Positions 22,408 to 33,798 of a stretch of 42,655 nt of DNA are shown here, in pieces; the first letter of the stretch is position 1, and the number at the start of each line of letters is the position of its first letter. The translations under genes were made by a program, and so were the position numbers. Below the pieces are notes generated by a model. That model was not told the origin of the DNA. It was given only the letters and a program-made list of their open reading frames with translations, and ran no database searches. Location: the NCBI GenBank assembly GCA_023430065.1, contig JAEZCG010000235.1, forward strand, positions 1-42,655, given 5' to 3'. Origin of the DNA: Pseudomonadota bacterium (GTDB taxonomy: Bacteria > Pseudomonadota > Gammaproteobacteria > Burkholderiales > SHXO01).

Positions 22408-23307
22408 ATGCCGAGCGCCATCGAGATCCGCGACGTCAGCAAGCGCTATGGCAGCGTGCACGCCCTGTCGGGCGTGAGCCTGACCATCGGACAGGGCGAG
22501 TTCTTCGGATTGCTCGGGCCCAACGGGGCCGGCAAGACCACGCTCATCAGCCTGCTTGCCGGGCTCGGTCGGCCGAACGCCGGCACACTCGAGGTGATGG
22601 GGCATGACGTCGTGCGCGACTACCAGCGGGCACGCCGCGCGCTCGGGGTGGTGCCGCAGGAACTGGTGTTCGATCCCTTCTTCACTGTGCGCGAGACGCT
22701 GCGCATCCAGTCGGGCTACTTCGGCCTGCGCCGCAACGACGCGTGGATCGACCAGATCCTCGAGCGCCTCGACCTCGCGTCCAAGGCCGACAGCAACATG
22801 CGATCGCTGTCGGGTGGCATGAAACGGCGCGTGCTGGTGGGCCAGGCACTGGTGCATCGTCCGCCAGTGATCATCCTGGACGAGCCGACCGCCGGCGTGG
22901 ACGTGGAGTTGCGCCAGGGACTATGGCGCTTCATCCGGGAGCTGAACGAGGCCGGGCACACCATCGTGCTGACCACGCACTACCTCGAGGAGGCCGAGGC
23001 GCTGTGCGGGCGCATCGCCATGCTCAAGCAGGGTCAGATCATCGCGCTCGACACCACCCGCAACCTGCTCAAGCACGTCTCCGGGGTACGCGTGCGCATG
23101 CGCCTCGATCCCGACCGGCTGCCCGAGACGCTGCGCGCCTGGCACGTCGGGCGCGAGGCCGAAAGCCAGATGCTGCAGCTGCCGGACTATGCGTCGGTGG
23201 AACCGATGCTGGCGATGCTGCGTGCGGATGGCATCGGCGTGCAGGAGCTGGAGGTGATGCAGACCGATCTTGAGGACGTCTTCGTGCAGATGATGCAGAA
23301 GGGCTGA
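22408..23307 (+). CDS. ABC-2 exporter ATP-binding protein (YadG-like)
   Basis: 299 residues. Walker A LGPNGAGKTT (about 35-44), signature LSGGMKRRVLV (about 133-143), Walker B VIILDEPTAGVD and switch His in LTTHYLEEAEAL are all intact. The C-terminal extension (LRADGIGVQELEVMQTDLEDVFVQMM) is typical of DrrA/YadG/CcmA-type ATPases. It is followed by its permease with a TGATG overlap. In many betaproteobacteria this pair sits between mla and bolA/murA, so it is probably a housekeeping envelope exporter, but the substrate is not known. It is distinct from the ATPase of the minus-strand filament cluster. Confidence 0.93.
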   Translation: MPSAIEIRDVSKRYGSVHALSGVSLTIGQGEFFGLLGPNGAGKTTLISLLAGLGRPNAGTLEVMGHDVVRDYQRARRALGVVPQELVFDPFFTVRETLRIQSGYFGLRRNDAWIDQILERLDLASKADSNMRSLSGGMKRRVLVGQALVHRPPVIILDEPTAGVDVELRQGLWRFIRELNEAGHTIVLTTHYLEEAEALCGRIAMLKQGQIIALDTTRNLLKHVSGVRVRMRLDPDRLPETLRAWHVGREAESQMLQLPDYASVEPMLAMLRADGIGVQELEVMQTDLEDVFVQMMQKG

Positions 23308-24062
23308 TGGACGGCTTTCTCACGCTCTTGTACAAGGAGCTGCTGCGATTCTGGAAGGTGAGCTTCCAGACCATCGCTGCGCCCATCCTCACCGCGCTGC
23401 TGTACATGCTGATCTTTTCGCACGTGCTGGAGAACCGGGTGGAGGTGTTCCCGGGCGTCAGCTACAAGTCCTTTCTGGTTCCGGGCCTGGTGATGATGTC
23501 GCTGTTGCAGAATGCATTCGCCAACAGCGCCTCCAGCCTGATCCAGTCGAAGGTCACCGGCAACATCGTGTTCGTCCTGCTCACGCCGCTGTCGCCCATG
23601 CAGATGTTCTCGGCGTACACGCTGGCCTCGGTGGTGCGCGGGATCGTGGTGGGCCTGGGTGTGCTGCTCGCGACGCTGGCGGTGGCGGACCTCCAATTCG
23701 CCTATCCGCTGTGGATCATCGCGTTCGCGGTGCTCGGCGGCGCCATCCTGGGATCGCTCGGCCTGATTGCCGCCATCTGGGCGGAGAAGTTCGACCAGAT
23801 GGCGGCGTTCCAGAACTTCCTGATCATGCCGCTCACGTTCCTGGCCGGCGTGTTCTACTCCGTCCATTCGCTGCCCCCGTTCTGGCTGACGGTGTCGCAC
23901 CTCAATCCGTTCTTCTACATGGTCGATGGCTTCCGCTACGGCTTCTTCGGGGTGGCGGACGTACCGCCGGCGACCAGTCTCGCGGTCGTGGGCACGTTCT
24001 TCGCGGCAGTGGCCGCCGTCACCCTGGCGCTGCTGCGCTCGGGGTGGAAGCTGCGCCACTGA
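23307..24062 (+). CDS. ABC-2 exporter permease (YadH-like)
   Basis: 251 residues. The ATG uses the last base of the ATPase stop (TGATG), implying translational coupling. Six membrane segments are visible, with the ABC-2 hallmarks LYKELLRFWKVSFQTIAAPI at the N-terminus and LIMPLTFLAGVFYSVHSLPP followed by LNPFFYMVDGFRYGFFG in the C-terminal half, as in YadH and NodJ-type permeases. It forms the transmembrane channel for the preceding ATPase; a lipid, glycan or lipopeptide substrate is plausible but not shown. Confidence 0.93.
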   Translation: MDGFLTLLYKELLRFWKVSFQTIAAPILTALLYMLIFSHVLENRVEVFPGVSYKSFLVPGLVMMSLLQNAFANSASSLIQSKVTGNIVFVLLTPLSPMQMFSAYTLASVVRGIVVGLGVLLATLAVADLQFAYPLWIIAFAVLGGAILGSLGLIAAIWAEKFDQMAAFQNFLIMPLTFLAGVFYSVHSLPPFWLTVSHLNPFFYMVDGFRYGFFGVADVPPATSLAVVGTFFAAVAAVTLALLRSGWKLRH

Positions 24063-24079
24063 GTCGGCCGTGCCCTCGA

Positions 24080-24085
24080 CTACAA
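24080..24085 (+). promoter_or_regulatory. Possible -10 box (TACAAT) for the bolA-family gene
   Basis: TACAAT followed by GCCGGC lies 33 nt before the GTG of the bolA-family gene, in the short gap after the permease. The -35 region is not convincing. Confidence 0.35.
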
Positions 24086-24118
24086 TGCCGGCTGAAGGTA
24101 TCCACCGAGGAGCGGACC

Positions 24119-24361
24119 GTGGTTTTGCCGGATGACGTCAAGCGCTACATCGAGCAGGGTCTGGACTGCGAGCACGTCGAGGTGCAGGGAGATGGCCACC
24201 ACTTCGAGGCGGTCATCGTGAGTGCCGCCTTTCGCGGAAAGAACCGGGTCCAGCAGCATCAGCTGGTGTACAAGGTGCTGGGGGACCGCATGCGCGAGGA
24301 AATCCACGCCCTGTCCATGCAGACGCTCACGCCCGAGGACTGGGCGGGCGTGCGCAAGTGA
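24119..24361 (+). CDS. ibaG: BolA/IbaG family protein
   Basis: 80 residues. The GTG at 24119 is preceded by AGGAG (about 24108-24112). The BolA fold motif set is present: VKRYIEQGLDCEHVEVQGDGHHFEAVIVS, then FRGKNRVQQHQLVYKVLGD and a C-terminal HALSMQTLTPEDW (residues about 60-72). The conserved His in HHF and the FRGK.R..QH segment place it with the IbaG/YrbA branch, which usually precedes murA, as here. Family members partner monothiol glutaredoxins and bind Fe-S clusters; IbaG responds to acid stress in E. coli. It was too short to be recovered as a separate open frame from its upstream context. Confidence 0.92.
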   Translation: MVLPDDVKRYIEQGLDCEHVEVQGDGHHFEAVIVSAAFRGKNRVQQHQLVYKVLGDRMREEIHALSMQTLTPEDWAGVRK

Positions 24362-24427
24362 TGCGGCCGACACCCGACATCGCAGCGCCTGGCGGGACCG
24401 AAGGCGGCGAACAGCCTGGGGCCCTGA

Positions 24428-25702
<1,275 letters not shown>

Positions 25703-25759
25703 CCATCCCGGCCGTCGGGGCGGTCGGCCGACATTCCGGGGGCGCTTGACGCACTGCGG

Positions 25760-25765
25760 TAGAAT
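25760..25765 (+). promoter_or_regulatory. Possible -10 box (TAGAAT) for the his operon
   Basis: TAGAAT followed by CGCGGCTTT lies 24 nt before the hisG GTG. A TTGACG occurs upstream but with a spacing of only 8 bp, so it cannot be a standard -35 partner. No leader peptide rich in histidine codons was seen, so classical his attenuation is not supported. Confidence 0.45.
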
Positions 25766-25789
25766 CGCGGCTTTAGAGCGCTCCGTCCC

Positions 25790-26455
25790 GTGAATCGCAT
25801 CACCATCGCCCTGTCCAAGGGTCGCATCTTCTCCGAGACCCTGCCGCTGCTGCAGGCGGCCGGCATCGTCCCGCTCGAGGATCCGGAGGCTTCCCGCAAG
25901 CTGATCATCGGCACCAATCGGCCCGACGTCAGCATCATCATCGTGCGCGCCTCGGACGTGCCGACCTACGTGCGCTACGGCGCAGCCGACCTCGGCGTGG
26001 CGGGCAAGGACGTCCTGCACGAGCAGGGCGCCGAGGGCGTCTACCAGCCGCTCGACCTGGGCATCGCCCGCTGCAGGATGATGGTGGCGGTGCCGGCGAA
26101 GTTCGACTATGTCAATGCCGTTCGCCAGGGCGCGCGCGTGCGCGTGGCGACGAAATACCTGAAGACCGCGCGCGAGCACTTCGCCGCCAAGGGTGTCCAC
26201 GTCGATCTGATCAAGCTGTACGGGTCGATGGAGCTGGCGCCGCTGGTCGGACTGGCCGACGCCATCGTCGATCTGGTCAGCACCGGCGGTACCCTGCGCG
26301 CCAACGATCTGATCGCGGTGGAGGAGATCATGCAGGTGAGCGCGCGCCTGATCGTCAACCAGGCGGCACTCAAGCTCAAGGGTGCGGCGATCCAGCCGCT
26401 GATCGACGCCTTCGCCGGCGCCGTGCAGGGAGAGGAAGCACATGCCGCCGTTTAG
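25790..26455 (+). CDS. hisG: ATP phosphoribosyltransferase catalytic subunit, short form
   Basis: 221 residues, GTG start. It condenses ATP and PRPP, the first step of histidine synthesis. Family stretches include [38 protein letters not shown] and the PRPP site region [20 protein letters not shown]. It lacks the C-terminal regulatory domain of the 299-residue long form, so it belongs to the short-form HisG class that needs the HisRS-like subunit HisZ, which is not encoded in this window. It overlaps hisD by 14 bp. Confidence 0.96.
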   Translation: MNRITIALSKGRIFSETLPLLQAAGIVPLEDPEASRKLIIGTNRPDVSIIIVRASDVPTYVRYGAADLGVAGKDVLHEQGAEGVYQPLDLGIARCRMMVAVPAKFDYVNAVRQGARVRVATKYLKTAREHFAAKGVHVDLIKLYGSMELAPLVGLADAIVDLVSTGGTLRANDLIAVEEIMQVSARLIVNQAALKLKGAAIQPLIDAFAGAVQGEEAHAAV

Positions 26456-27743
26456 CGTGCTGGCCACGCGCGATCCGGACTTCGACGCGCGGCTCGCGCG
26501 CCTGCTCGCATTCGAGAATACGCAGGACGCGTCCATCGACGCGACCGTGGCCGCCATCCTGGACGACGTGCGTACCCGCGGCGACGAGGCGGTGCTCGAT
26601 TACACGCGCCGCTTCGACCGGCTGAACGCGCCCGGCATGGCGTCGCTCGAATTGCCCAAGAGCGCGCTGGAACAGGCCTTCGCGGGGCTGAGCCAGGCGC
26701 GGCGCGAAGCGCTGGTGTACGCGGCCGGCCGCATCCGCGCCTATCACGAGCGCCAGGTGGCGGAATCGTGGAGTTACACCGACGCCGACGGCAACCGCCT
26801 CGGTCAGAAGATCACAGCCCTGGACCGGGCGGGCATCTACGTGCCGGGCGGCAAGGCGGCGTATCCCTCCTCGGTGTTGATGAATGCACTGCCGGCCAAG
26901 GTCGCCGGCGTCGGCGAGATCGTCATGGTCACGCCCACTCCCGGGGGCGAGCGTAACGAACTGGTGCTGGCCGCCGCGGCAGTGTGCGGCGTGGATCGCG
27001 TGTTCACCGTGGGCGGGGCGCAGGCAGTGGCCGCGCTCGCCTATGGCACGCGCACGATTCCCAAGGTGGACAAGATCGTGGGTCCGGGCAACGCCTACGT
27101 GGCAGCGGCCAAGCGGCGTGTGTTCGGTATGGTGGGGATCGACATGCTCGCCGGGCCTTCGGAGGTGCTGGTGATCGGCGATGCCACGACCAATCCCGAC
27201 TGGGCGGCGATGGATCTGTTCGCCCAGGCCGAGCACGACGAGATGGCGCAGTCCATCCTGCTCACGCCCGACCGCGACTTCCTGGACGCCGTGCTCGCGA
27301 GCATTGCGCGCCAGCTGGGGGACATGCCCAGGCGCGACACGATCGCTGCGTCGCTGGCGGCGCGCGGAGCCCTGATCTTGGTGCGCGACCTGGACGAGGC
27401 GTGCGAGATCGCCAATCGCATCGCACCGGAACACCTCCAGCTGTCCGTCGCCGACGCCGACAGCCTGCTGCCCAAGCTGCGTCATGCCGGCGCCATCTTC
27501 ATCGGCCACGACGCGTCGGAATCGCTGGGCGACTACTGCGCGGGACCGAACCACGTGCTGCCGACCGCGGGTACCGCACGCTTCTCCTCCCCACTGGGCG
27601 TGTACGACTTCCAGAAGCGCACCAGCCTGATCCGTATTTCGCGGGCGGGCGCACGCAAGCTGGGCGCGGTGGCGATGGAGCTGGCCGCGGGCGAAGGCTT
27701 GCCTGCCCATGCGAAGTCGGCGCAGTATCGTCTGCTCGATTGA
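26442..27743 (+). CDS. hisD: Histidinol dehydrogenase
   Basis: 433 residues. It performs the last two steps of histidine synthesis, oxidising L-histidinol to L-histidine with NAD. Conserved segments are [48 protein letters not shown], the zinc-ligand region AGPSEVLVI with [14 protein letters not shown], and IAPEHLQL. The ATG lies inside hisG with GGGAGAGGAAG upstream, giving a 14-bp overlap and likely coupling. The length matches the family. Confidence 0.97.
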   Translation: MPPFSVLATRDPDFDARLARLLAFENTQDASIDATVAAILDDVRTRGDEAVLDYTRRFDRLNAPGMASLELPKSALEQAFAGLSQARREALVYAAGRIRAYHERQVAESWSYTDADGNRLGQKITALDRAGIYVPGGKAAYPSSVLMNALPAKVAGVGEIVMVTPTPGGERNELVLAAAAVCGVDRVFTVGGAQAVAALAYGTRTIPKVDKIVGPGNAYVAAAKRRVFGMVGIDMLAGPSEVLVIGDATTNPDWAAMDLFAQAEHDEMAQSILLTPDRDFLDAVLASIARQLGDMPRRDTIAASLAARGALILVRDLDEACEIANRIAPEHLQLSVADADSLLPKLRHAGAIFIGHDASESLGDYCAGPNHVLPTAGTARFSSPLGVYDFQKRTSLIRISRAGARKLGAVAMELAAGEGLPAHAKSAQYRLLD

Positions 27744-27791
27744 CCGAGCGCTCGCGCGCCCCTGATCGCCTTTTTTCTCCCGCACGCTGAC

Positions 27792-28868
27792 ATGGCCGTC
27801 ACGCCCGACCGACTCATTCGCGACGAGATCCGCGCGCTGTCCGCCTACCACGTGGCCGACAGCAGCGGCTTGATCAAGCTCGACGCGATGGAGAACCCGT
27901 ACGACCTGCCCGACGCGATGCGGGAAGAGATCGGGCGGATCGCCGCGTCGACGCCGGTCAACCGCTATCCGGATCCCGGCGGCGGCGAGCTGCGCGCGCG
28001 GCTGCTCGCGGATCTGGCCCTGCCCGCCAACTACGACCTGATGCTGGGCAACGGCTCGGACGAACTGATCCAGGTGTTGGCGATGGCGCTCGCGCGGCCC
28101 GGTGCGGTGCTGTTGGCCGTCGAGCCGTCGTTCGTGATGTTCCGGATGATCGCCACCTTCGTCGGCATGCGCTACGTGGGCGTGCCGCTGCGCGCCGACT
28201 TCAGCCTCGATGCGCAGGGCATGGTGCAGGCGTGCGAGACGCATCGCCCGGCGCTGACCTTTATCGCCTATCCGAACAATCCCACCGGCAACCTGTTCGA
28301 GCGCGCCGCGATCGAACGCGTTCTGGACGCCGCCCCCGGGCTGGTGGTGATCGACGAGGCCTATCATGCCTTCGCCGGCGAAAGCTTTCTGCCGGATCTG
28401 GGGCGACGGCCGAACGTGCTGGTGATGCGCACGCTGTCGAAGCTCGGGCTGGCCGGTCTGCGCCTGGGCATGCTCATGGGCGCGCATGACTGGATCCACG
28501 AGCTGGACAAGGTCCGGCTGCCGTACAACGTAAACGTGCTGTCGCAGCGCGTGGCGGCGTACGTGTTGAGCCGGCGTGAAGTGCTCGACGCGCAGACCGG
28601 GGCGCTGCGCGCCGAGCGCGGCCGCCTGGCGGCCGCGCTGGCGGCACTGCCCGGCGTCACGCCCTTTCCCAGCGACGCGAACTTCATCCTGTTCCGCGTG
28701 GACGAGCCGGAGCGCGTGTTTGCGTCGATCAAGGCGTCCGGTGTACTGATCAAGAATCTGTCGGCCGGCCATCCCCTGCTGCAGGGCTGCCTGCGCGTCA
28801 CCGTCGGCAAGCCCGAGGAGAATGCGCGCTTCATTGCCGCCCTCGAGCGTGCGCTGACCGTCCGATAA
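27792..28868 (+). CDS. hisC: Histidinol-phosphate aminotransferase
   Basis: 358 residues. PLP enzyme converting imidazole-acetol phosphate to histidinol phosphate. Visible motifs are [32 protein letters not shown] (substrate/PLP loop), [11 protein letters not shown] and the Schiff-base lysine region [14 protein letters not shown]. The 48-bp gap after hisD holds a short T-run but no clear hairpin, so the operon probably continues. Members of this family can also act on aromatic substrates, but the his context makes HisC the best call. Confidence 0.96.
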   Translation: MAVTPDRLIRDEIRALSAYHVADSSGLIKLDAMENPYDLPDAMREEIGRIAASTPVNRYPDPGGGELRARLLADLALPANYDLMLGNGSDELIQVLAMALARPGAVLLAVEPSFVMFRMIATFVGMRYVGVPLRADFSLDAQGMVQACETHRPALTFIAYPNNPTGNLFERAAIERVLDAAPGLVVIDEAYHAFAGESFLPDLGRRPNVLVMRTLSKLGLAGLRLGMLMGAHDWIHELDKVRLPYNVNVLSQRVAAYVLSRREVLDAQTGALRAERGRLAAALAALPGVTPFPSDANFILFRVDEPERVFASIKASGVLIKNLSAGHPLLQGCLRVTVGKPEENARFIAALERALTVR

Positions 28869-28908
28869 CGAGTCGAGCCTACTCATCCATCCGAGCGACC
28901 ATTCCATC

Positions 28909-29496
28909 ATGCGACAGGCAGCAGTCACCCGAAACACCCTCGAGACGCAGATCACCGTGCGCATCGACCTGGACGGAAGCGGGCGCTCGCAACTGTCCAC
29001 AGGCGTGGGCTTCTTCGACCACATGCTCGATCAGATCGCGCGCCACGGCATGTTCGATCTCGACATCGCGGCCAAGGGCGATCTGCACATCGACGCCCAT
29101 CACACCGTAGAGGATGTCGGTATCACGCTGGGGCAGGCCTTCGCCAAGGCGTTGGGGGACAAGCGCGGGGTGCGCCGCTACGGGCACGCCTACGTCCCGC
29201 TGGACGAGGCGCTGTCCCGGGTGGTCGTCGACCTGTCCGGAAGGCCCGGTCTGCGCTTCGACGTCACGTTCACGCGCGGATCCATCGGCGAGTTCGACGT
29301 GGACCTGGTGCACGAGTTCTTCCAGGGCTTCGCCAACCATGCCCTGGTGACCCTGCACGTCGACAATCTGAAGGGGGAGAACGCACATCACCAGGCGGAG
29401 ACCGCGTTCAAGGCCTTCGGCCGAGCGCTGCGCATGGCAGTCGAGCTCGACCCGCGCGCGGCGGGCATCATGCCGTCCACCAAGGGAACGCTCTGA
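28909..29496 (+). CDS. hisB: Imidazoleglycerol-phosphate dehydratase, monofunctional
   Basis: 195 residues, the size of the dehydratase alone; the N-terminal histidinol-phosphatase domain of the E. coli bifunctional HisB is absent, so a separate phosphatase must be encoded elsewhere. The duplicated metal-binding motifs are clear: [13 protein letters not shown] with [11 protein letters not shown] in the first half, [11 protein letters not shown] and [17 protein letters not shown] in the second. It catalyses the Mn-dependent dehydration of IGP to imidazole-acetol phosphate. Confidence 0.97.
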   Translation: MRQAAVTRNTLETQITVRIDLDGSGRSQLSTGVGFFDHMLDQIARHGMFDLDIAAKGDLHIDAHHTVEDVGITLGQAFAKALGDKRGVRRYGHAYVPLDEALSRVVVDLSGRPGLRFDVTFTRGSIGEFDVDLVHEFFQGFANHALVTLHVDNLKGENAHHQAETAFKAFGRALRMAVELDPRAAGIMPSTKGTL

Positions 29497-29506
29497 AAGG
29501 GCTGTC

Positions 29507-30193
29507 ATGACGGATATCGCGGTCGTCGATTACGGCATGGGCAACCTGCGCTCGGTCGCGAAGGCGGTCGAGCACGTGGCCGGCGGGGCGCGGGTGACGG
29601 TGACGAGCGACCCGCAGGTAGTGCGCGCGGCCGCACGGGTGGTCTTCCCGGGGCAGGGCGCGATGCCGGACTGCATGCGGGAGCTGGATGCGCGCGGATT
29701 GCGGCCCGCAGTGGTGGAGGCGGCACAGTCCAGGCCGTTTCTCGGGATCTGCATCGGTCTGCAAATGCTCTTCGAGCTGAGCGAGGAGGGAACCATCCCC
29801 GGGCTGGGCTTGCTCGGCGGTCGTGTGGTGCGCTTTCCGGGCGATCTGCGCGAGCCGGGAGGGGCGGCGCGCCTGAAGGTGCCGCACATGGGTTGGAACG
29901 AGGTTTACCAGACACTGTCCCACCCGCTGTGGGAAGGCATACCGGACGGCACCCGCTTCTACTATGTGCACAGCTACTACCCGTGCCCGGCGGACACGGC
30001 CGTGGTGGCCGGCTTCAGCCGCTATCCGTCTGCCTTCGCCAGCGCGGTGGCGCGCGGCAATCTGTTCGCGGTCCAGTTCCATCCCGAGAAGAGCCAGGCC
30101 GCTGGGCTGCAGCTGCTGCGAAACTTCGCCGGCTGGGACGGCCGCTACGCGGCGACGCCCGGCCCCCACTCGTTCGAGGCCGCGGCCGCGTGA
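29507..30193 (+). CDS. hisH: Imidazole glycerol phosphate synthase, glutaminase subunit
   Basis: 228 residues. Class I glutamine amidotransferase that supplies ammonia to HisF. The nucleophile is Cys82 in LGICIGLQ, and the His192/Glu194 pair lies in VQFHPEKSQ. The N-terminal [11 protein letters not shown] and [10 protein letters not shown] are family hallmarks. An AAAGG ribosome site precedes the ATG 10 bp after hisB. HisF is encoded two genes downstream, with hisA between, as usual. Confidence 0.97.
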   Translation: MTDIAVVDYGMGNLRSVAKAVEHVAGGARVTVTSDPQVVRAAARVVFPGQGAMPDCMRELDARGLRPAVVEAAQSRPFLGICIGLQMLFELSEEGTIPGLGLLGGRVVRFPGDLREPGGAARLKVPHMGWNEVYQTLSHPLWEGIPDGTRFYYVHSYYPCPADTAVVAGFSRYPSAFASAVARGNLFAVQFHPEKSQAAGLQLLRNFAGWDGRYAATPGPHSFEAAAA

Positions 30194-30221
30194 CAACCTG
30201 CAAGCGTTTGCACCTTTGCGG

Positions 30222-30227
30222 TATGAT
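30222..30227 (+). promoter_or_regulatory. Possible internal -10 box (TATGAT) before hisA
   Basis: TATGAT followed by CGACGCG lies in the 79-bp hisH-hisA gap, 45 nt before the hisA ATG. It resembles the rplM -10 in this window. An internal his promoter is possible, but the -35 is poor. Confidence 0.35.
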
Positions 30228-30272
30228 CGACGCGCGTTTCTCCGACGACTCTTCGCACGTTCCGCATCTCCC

Positions 30273-31019
30273 ATGCTGATCATCCCGGCCATCGATCTCA
30301 AGGACGGCCACTGCGTGCGACTCAAGCAGGGCGTCATGGACCACGCGACCGTGTTCTCCGAGGACCCTGCGGCGATGGCCCAGCACTGGGTCGATCAGGG
30401 TGCCCGCCGCCTCCATCTCGTCGATCTGAACGGAGCCTTTGCCGGCAAGCCGAAGAACGAAGACGCGATCAAGGCCATCGTGGCACAGGTGGGCGACAGC
30501 ATCCCGGTGCAGCTCGGTGGCGGCATTCGCGACCTCGACACGGTGGAGCGATACATCGACGACGGCATCACCTACGTCATCATCGGCACGGCGGCGGTGA
30601 AGACGCCGGGTTTCCTGCACGATGCGTGCTACGCCTTCCCCGGCCATGTGATGGTCGCGCTCGACGCGAAGGACGGGAAGGTGGCCGTGGATGGCTGGTC
30701 CAAGATGACCGGTCACGACGTGATCGACCTCGCCAAGAAGTTCCAGGACTACGGGGTCGAGGCGATCATCTACACGGACATCGGGCGCGACGGCATGATG
30801 ACTGGCCTCAACCTCACGGCGACACTCGAGCTTGCACGCTCGCTGAGCGTTCCCGTGATCGCCAGCGGTGGCATCAGCCAGCTCGACGACGTGCGCGCGC
30901 TGTGCGAGATGGAGCAGGAAGGTATCGTCGGCGCCATCACCGGGCGCGCCATCTACGAAGGCACCCTCAACTTCATCGAGGCGCAGAAGCTCGCCGACGA
31001 GCTCCGTCCGCAGGTCTGA
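30273..31019 (+). CDS. hisA: ProFAR isomerase
   Basis: 248 residues from the ATG at 30273, the family-typical start [17 protein letters not shown]. It isomerises ProFAR to PRFAR. This TIM barrel has catalytic Asp8 (PAIDLKDG) and the second acid in YTDIGRDGM; phosphate-binding loops are QLGGGIRD and ASGGISQ. The upstream open frame in the same phase overlaps hisH out of frame and is not coding. It is a paralogue of hisF downstream. Confidence 0.97.
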   Translation: MLIIPAIDLKDGHCVRLKQGVMDHATVFSEDPAAMAQHWVDQGARRLHLVDLNGAFAGKPKNEDAIKAIVAQVGDSIPVQLGGGIRDLDTVERYIDDGITYVIIGTAAVKTPGFLHDACYAFPGHVMVALDAKDGKVAVDGWSKMTGHDVIDLAKKFQDYGVEAIIYTDIGRDGMMTGLNLTATLELARSLSVPVIASGGISQLDDVRALCEMEQEGIVGAITGRAIYEGTLNFIEAQKLADELRPQV

Positions 31020-31062
31020 ACGCCTGCGCCGGCGGCGATCCGCCTCCGTCCCGACCTCGCCT

Positions 31063-31814
<752 letters not shown>

Positions 31815-31818
<4 letters not shown>

Positions 31819-32210
31819 GCGATGACTGGACCAGCGCCGTGCAGTGGGACGCCCAGGGGCTGGCGCCGGCAATCGTGCAGGATGCCGCTTCCGGCAAGGT
31901 GCTGATGTTCGCGTGGATGAATGCGGAATCACTGCGGCGCACCGCGGCGACCGGCGAGGCGGTGTTCTGGTCGCGATCGCGCCGGCGCTTGTGGCACAAG
32001 GGCGAGGAATCGGGACACGTCCAGCGCATCGTCGAGGTGCGTCTCGACTGTGACGCGGATGCCATCCTGTTGCGCGTGGAACAGATCGGCGGGATCGCCT
32101 GCCACACCGGCCGGGAGCGCTGCTTCTACCGGCGGCTCGAGAATCGACGCTGGGTCGAGACCGACTCGGTGCTCAAAGACCCGGTCGAGATCTACGGGAG
32201 GAAGCCATGA
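31815..32210 (+). CDS. hisI: Phosphoribosyl-AMP cyclohydrolase
   Basis: 131 residues, ATGA overlap with hisF. It opens the purine ring of PR-AMP, step 3 of the pathway. Conserved motifs are [26 protein letters not shown] (residues about 36-61), LWHKGEESG, the metal-binding DCDADAILL, and [12 protein letters not shown] with the zinc cysteines. The cyclohydrolase is separate from HisE here rather than fused as in E. coli HisIE. It overlaps hisE by 4 bp. Confidence 0.97.
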
Positions 32211-32527
32211 TCGATCCGGCGATCCTGCAGCGGCTGGCCGCGACGCTGGAAACGCGCAAAGGCGCCGATCCGGCCTCTTCCTACGTGGCCGGGCTGTTTG
32301 CAAAGGGTAACGACGCGATCCTCAAGAAGGTGGCGGAGGAAGCCGCCGAGACGCTGATGGCGGCCAAGGACGGTGATAAACTGCATCTGGTGCGCGAGAC
32401 CGCCGACCTGTGGTTTCACACCCTGATACTGCTGAGCTATCACGGTCTGGGCCCGGACGACGTCCTGGCCGAGCTGCGCCGCAGGGAGGGCATCTCCGGC
32501 ATCGACGAGAAAGCCGCGCGGGCCTGA
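32207..32527 (+). CDS. hisE: Phosphoribosyl-ATP pyrophosphatase
   Basis: 106 residues. The ATG overlaps the hisI stop (ATGA) with GGGAGG upstream. It hydrolyses PR-ATP to PR-AMP, step 2 of the pathway. The all-alpha MazG-like fold shows [30 protein letters not shown] (residues about 25-54) and [14 protein letters not shown], containing the acidic Mg-binding residues. It closes the contiguous hisGDCBHAFIE set. Confidence 0.96.
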   Translation: MIDPAILQRLAATLETRKGADPASSYVAGLFAKGNDAILKKVAEEAAETLMAAKDGDKLHLVRETADLWFHTLILLSYHGLGPDDVLAELRRREGISGIDEKAARA

Positions 32528-32568
32528 CCGCTGACGATCCCACCTGACCTTCCTCGCGCGCGTCTGCA

Positions 32569-32931
32569 ATGCACGATCCGAACTGCATCTTCTGCAAGAT
32601 TGTCAGAGGAGAGATACCCAGCCGGAAGGTCTACGAGGACGACCTGGTCCTTGCCTTCCATGACATCAACCCGATCGCCCCGGTCCACCTCTTGGTGATC
32701 CCCAAGGCGCATCTGAGTTCGCTGGCGGAGGCGCGGGACGACGACGCACCGGCGCTGGGGCGGATGATGGCGATGGCCGGCCGACTGGCACGAGAGCAGG
32801 GGGCGGATGACGGGTTTCGCCTGATCGTGAATACTGGACGGGTGGGACGGCAGGAAGTGATGCACGTGCACGCACACATCCTGGGAGGCGGCGAGCCGCT
32901 GGGAGCGATGCTTCCGCGGTCCCGAGCCTGA
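32569..32931 (+). CDS. HIT-family nucleotide hydrolase (HinT-like)
   Basis: 120 residues. The histidine triad is HVHAHILGG (His99, His101, His103), and N-terminal CIFCKIVRGEIPSRKVYED carries the Cys6/Cys9 pair common in HinT proteins. HinT enzymes hydrolyse purine phosphoramidates and aminoacyl-adenylates. The position between hisE and tatA is conserved in many betaproteobacteria and probably reflects co-transcription rather than a shared pathway. Confidence 0.95.
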   Translation: MHDPNCIFCKIVRGEIPSRKVYEDDLVLAFHDINPIAPVHLLVIPKAHLSSLAEARDDDAPALGRMMAMAGRLAREQGADDGFRLIVNTGRVGRQEVMHVHAHILGGGEPLGAMLPRSRA

Positions 32932-32955
32932 CGATTTGCATCACAGGAGAATGAG

Positions 32956-33186
32956 ATGGGTTCCTTCAGCATTTGGCACTGGTTGATCGTTCTGGTGGTC
33001 GTTGTCCTGGTCTTCGGCACGAAGAAGCTCAGAAACCTCGGCACGGACCTCGGCAGCGCGGTCAAGGGCTTCAAGGAAGGCATGAAGACCGAGGACGACA
33101 AAGCTGCCGACGCGACGGCGAAGGTGGAGCATAGCCGCACGGGCCAGACCATCGAAGGCGAGGTCAAGGACCGCACCCAGTCCTGA
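32956..33186 (+). CDS. tatA: Twin-arginine translocase subunit TatA
   Basis: 76 residues, AGGAG 7 nt upstream of the ATG. A short N-terminal membrane helix ([15 protein letters not shown]) ends in the conserved Phe-Gly hinge, followed by the amphipathic helix [21 protein letters not shown] and an acidic unstructured tail. TatA oligomerises to form the protein-conducting element for folded Tat substrates. First gene of tatABC. Confidence 0.95.
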   Translation: MGSFSIWHWLIVLVVVVLVFGTKKLRNLGTDLGSAVKGFKEGMKTEDDKAADATAKVEHSRTGQTIEGEVKDRTQS

Positions 33187-33218
33187 ACGGCATGCGAACC
33201 AGGCGCGGGTAGAGTCAG

Positions 33219-33749
33219 ATGCTCGACATCGGATTCACCGAGTTGATGCTGATCGGCGTCGTGGCGCTGGTCGTGCTCGGCCCCGAGCGCTTGCCGAAGG
33301 TCGCCCGGACGGCGGGGCATCTGCTCGGGCGGTTTCAGCGCTACGTGGCCGAGGTCAAGACCGACATCAACCGCGAGCTGGAGCTCGCCGAGCTCAAGAA
33401 GCTGCAGACCAGTGTCGAGGACGCAGCGCGTTCGATCGAGAGCACGGTCAGGAGCGAGATCCAGCAGGCCGAGCAGGAACTGCGCAGCGTAGAAGACGAG
33501 GTCAACCGTGCGGGCGAGGAGATCAGGAAGTCGCATGAGGAACTGATCGCCCAGGCTTCCAGCGGTATCTCGATGCCCCACATGGGCGCCGGCGCGCCCG
33601 ACGCCGATGCGTCCGTGCCCGAAGTCGGGCAGACGCCCCAGCGTCCCGCCCCGGAGGAGGCGGAGGAACCATCGCCGCAGATGGAACTGGGCTTGGCGCA
33701 GGGATCGACACCCCTCCCGGCCGAGCCAGTGCCGTCGAAGTCCTCCTGA
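33219..33749 (+). CDS. tatB: Twin-arginine translocase subunit TatB
   Basis: 176 residues. The N-terminus [30 protein letters not shown] carries the TatB-type Glu8 in the membrane helix and the GPERLP hinge, then a long amphipathic coiled-coil stretch (about 40-110) and a Pro/Glu-rich tail. With TatC it forms the receptor for twin-arginine signal peptides. It lies between tatA and tatC. Confidence 0.95.
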   Translation: MLDIGFTELMLIGVVALVVLGPERLPKVARTAGHLLGRFQRYVAEVKTDINRELELAELKKLQTSVEDAARSIESTVRSEIQQAEQELRSVEDEVNRAGEEIRKSHEELIAQASSGISMPHMGAGAPDADASVPEVGQTPQRPAPEEAEEPSPQMELGLAQGSTPLPAEPVPSKSS

Positions 33750-33798
33750 CCCCTGACACATCGGACGCGAAAGCGCCGAACCCGACCCAGAAGATCCG

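Noticed and set aside
25746..25765. TTGACG with TAGAAT as a complete hisG promoter
   Set aside because: The spacing is 8 bp instead of 16-18, so the two cannot act together; only the -10 was kept as a weak candidate.
27744..27791. T-run after hisD as a terminator
   Set aside because: No stable stem precedes the T-run, and the his genes continue in the same direction directly downstream.
26376..29024. 882-codon open frame on the minus strand opposite hisD-hisC
   Set aside because: Its composition (Arg, His and Gln-rich, low complexity) is typical of reverse-strand frames in GC-rich DNA, and hisD and hisC on the plus strand are complete and conserved.
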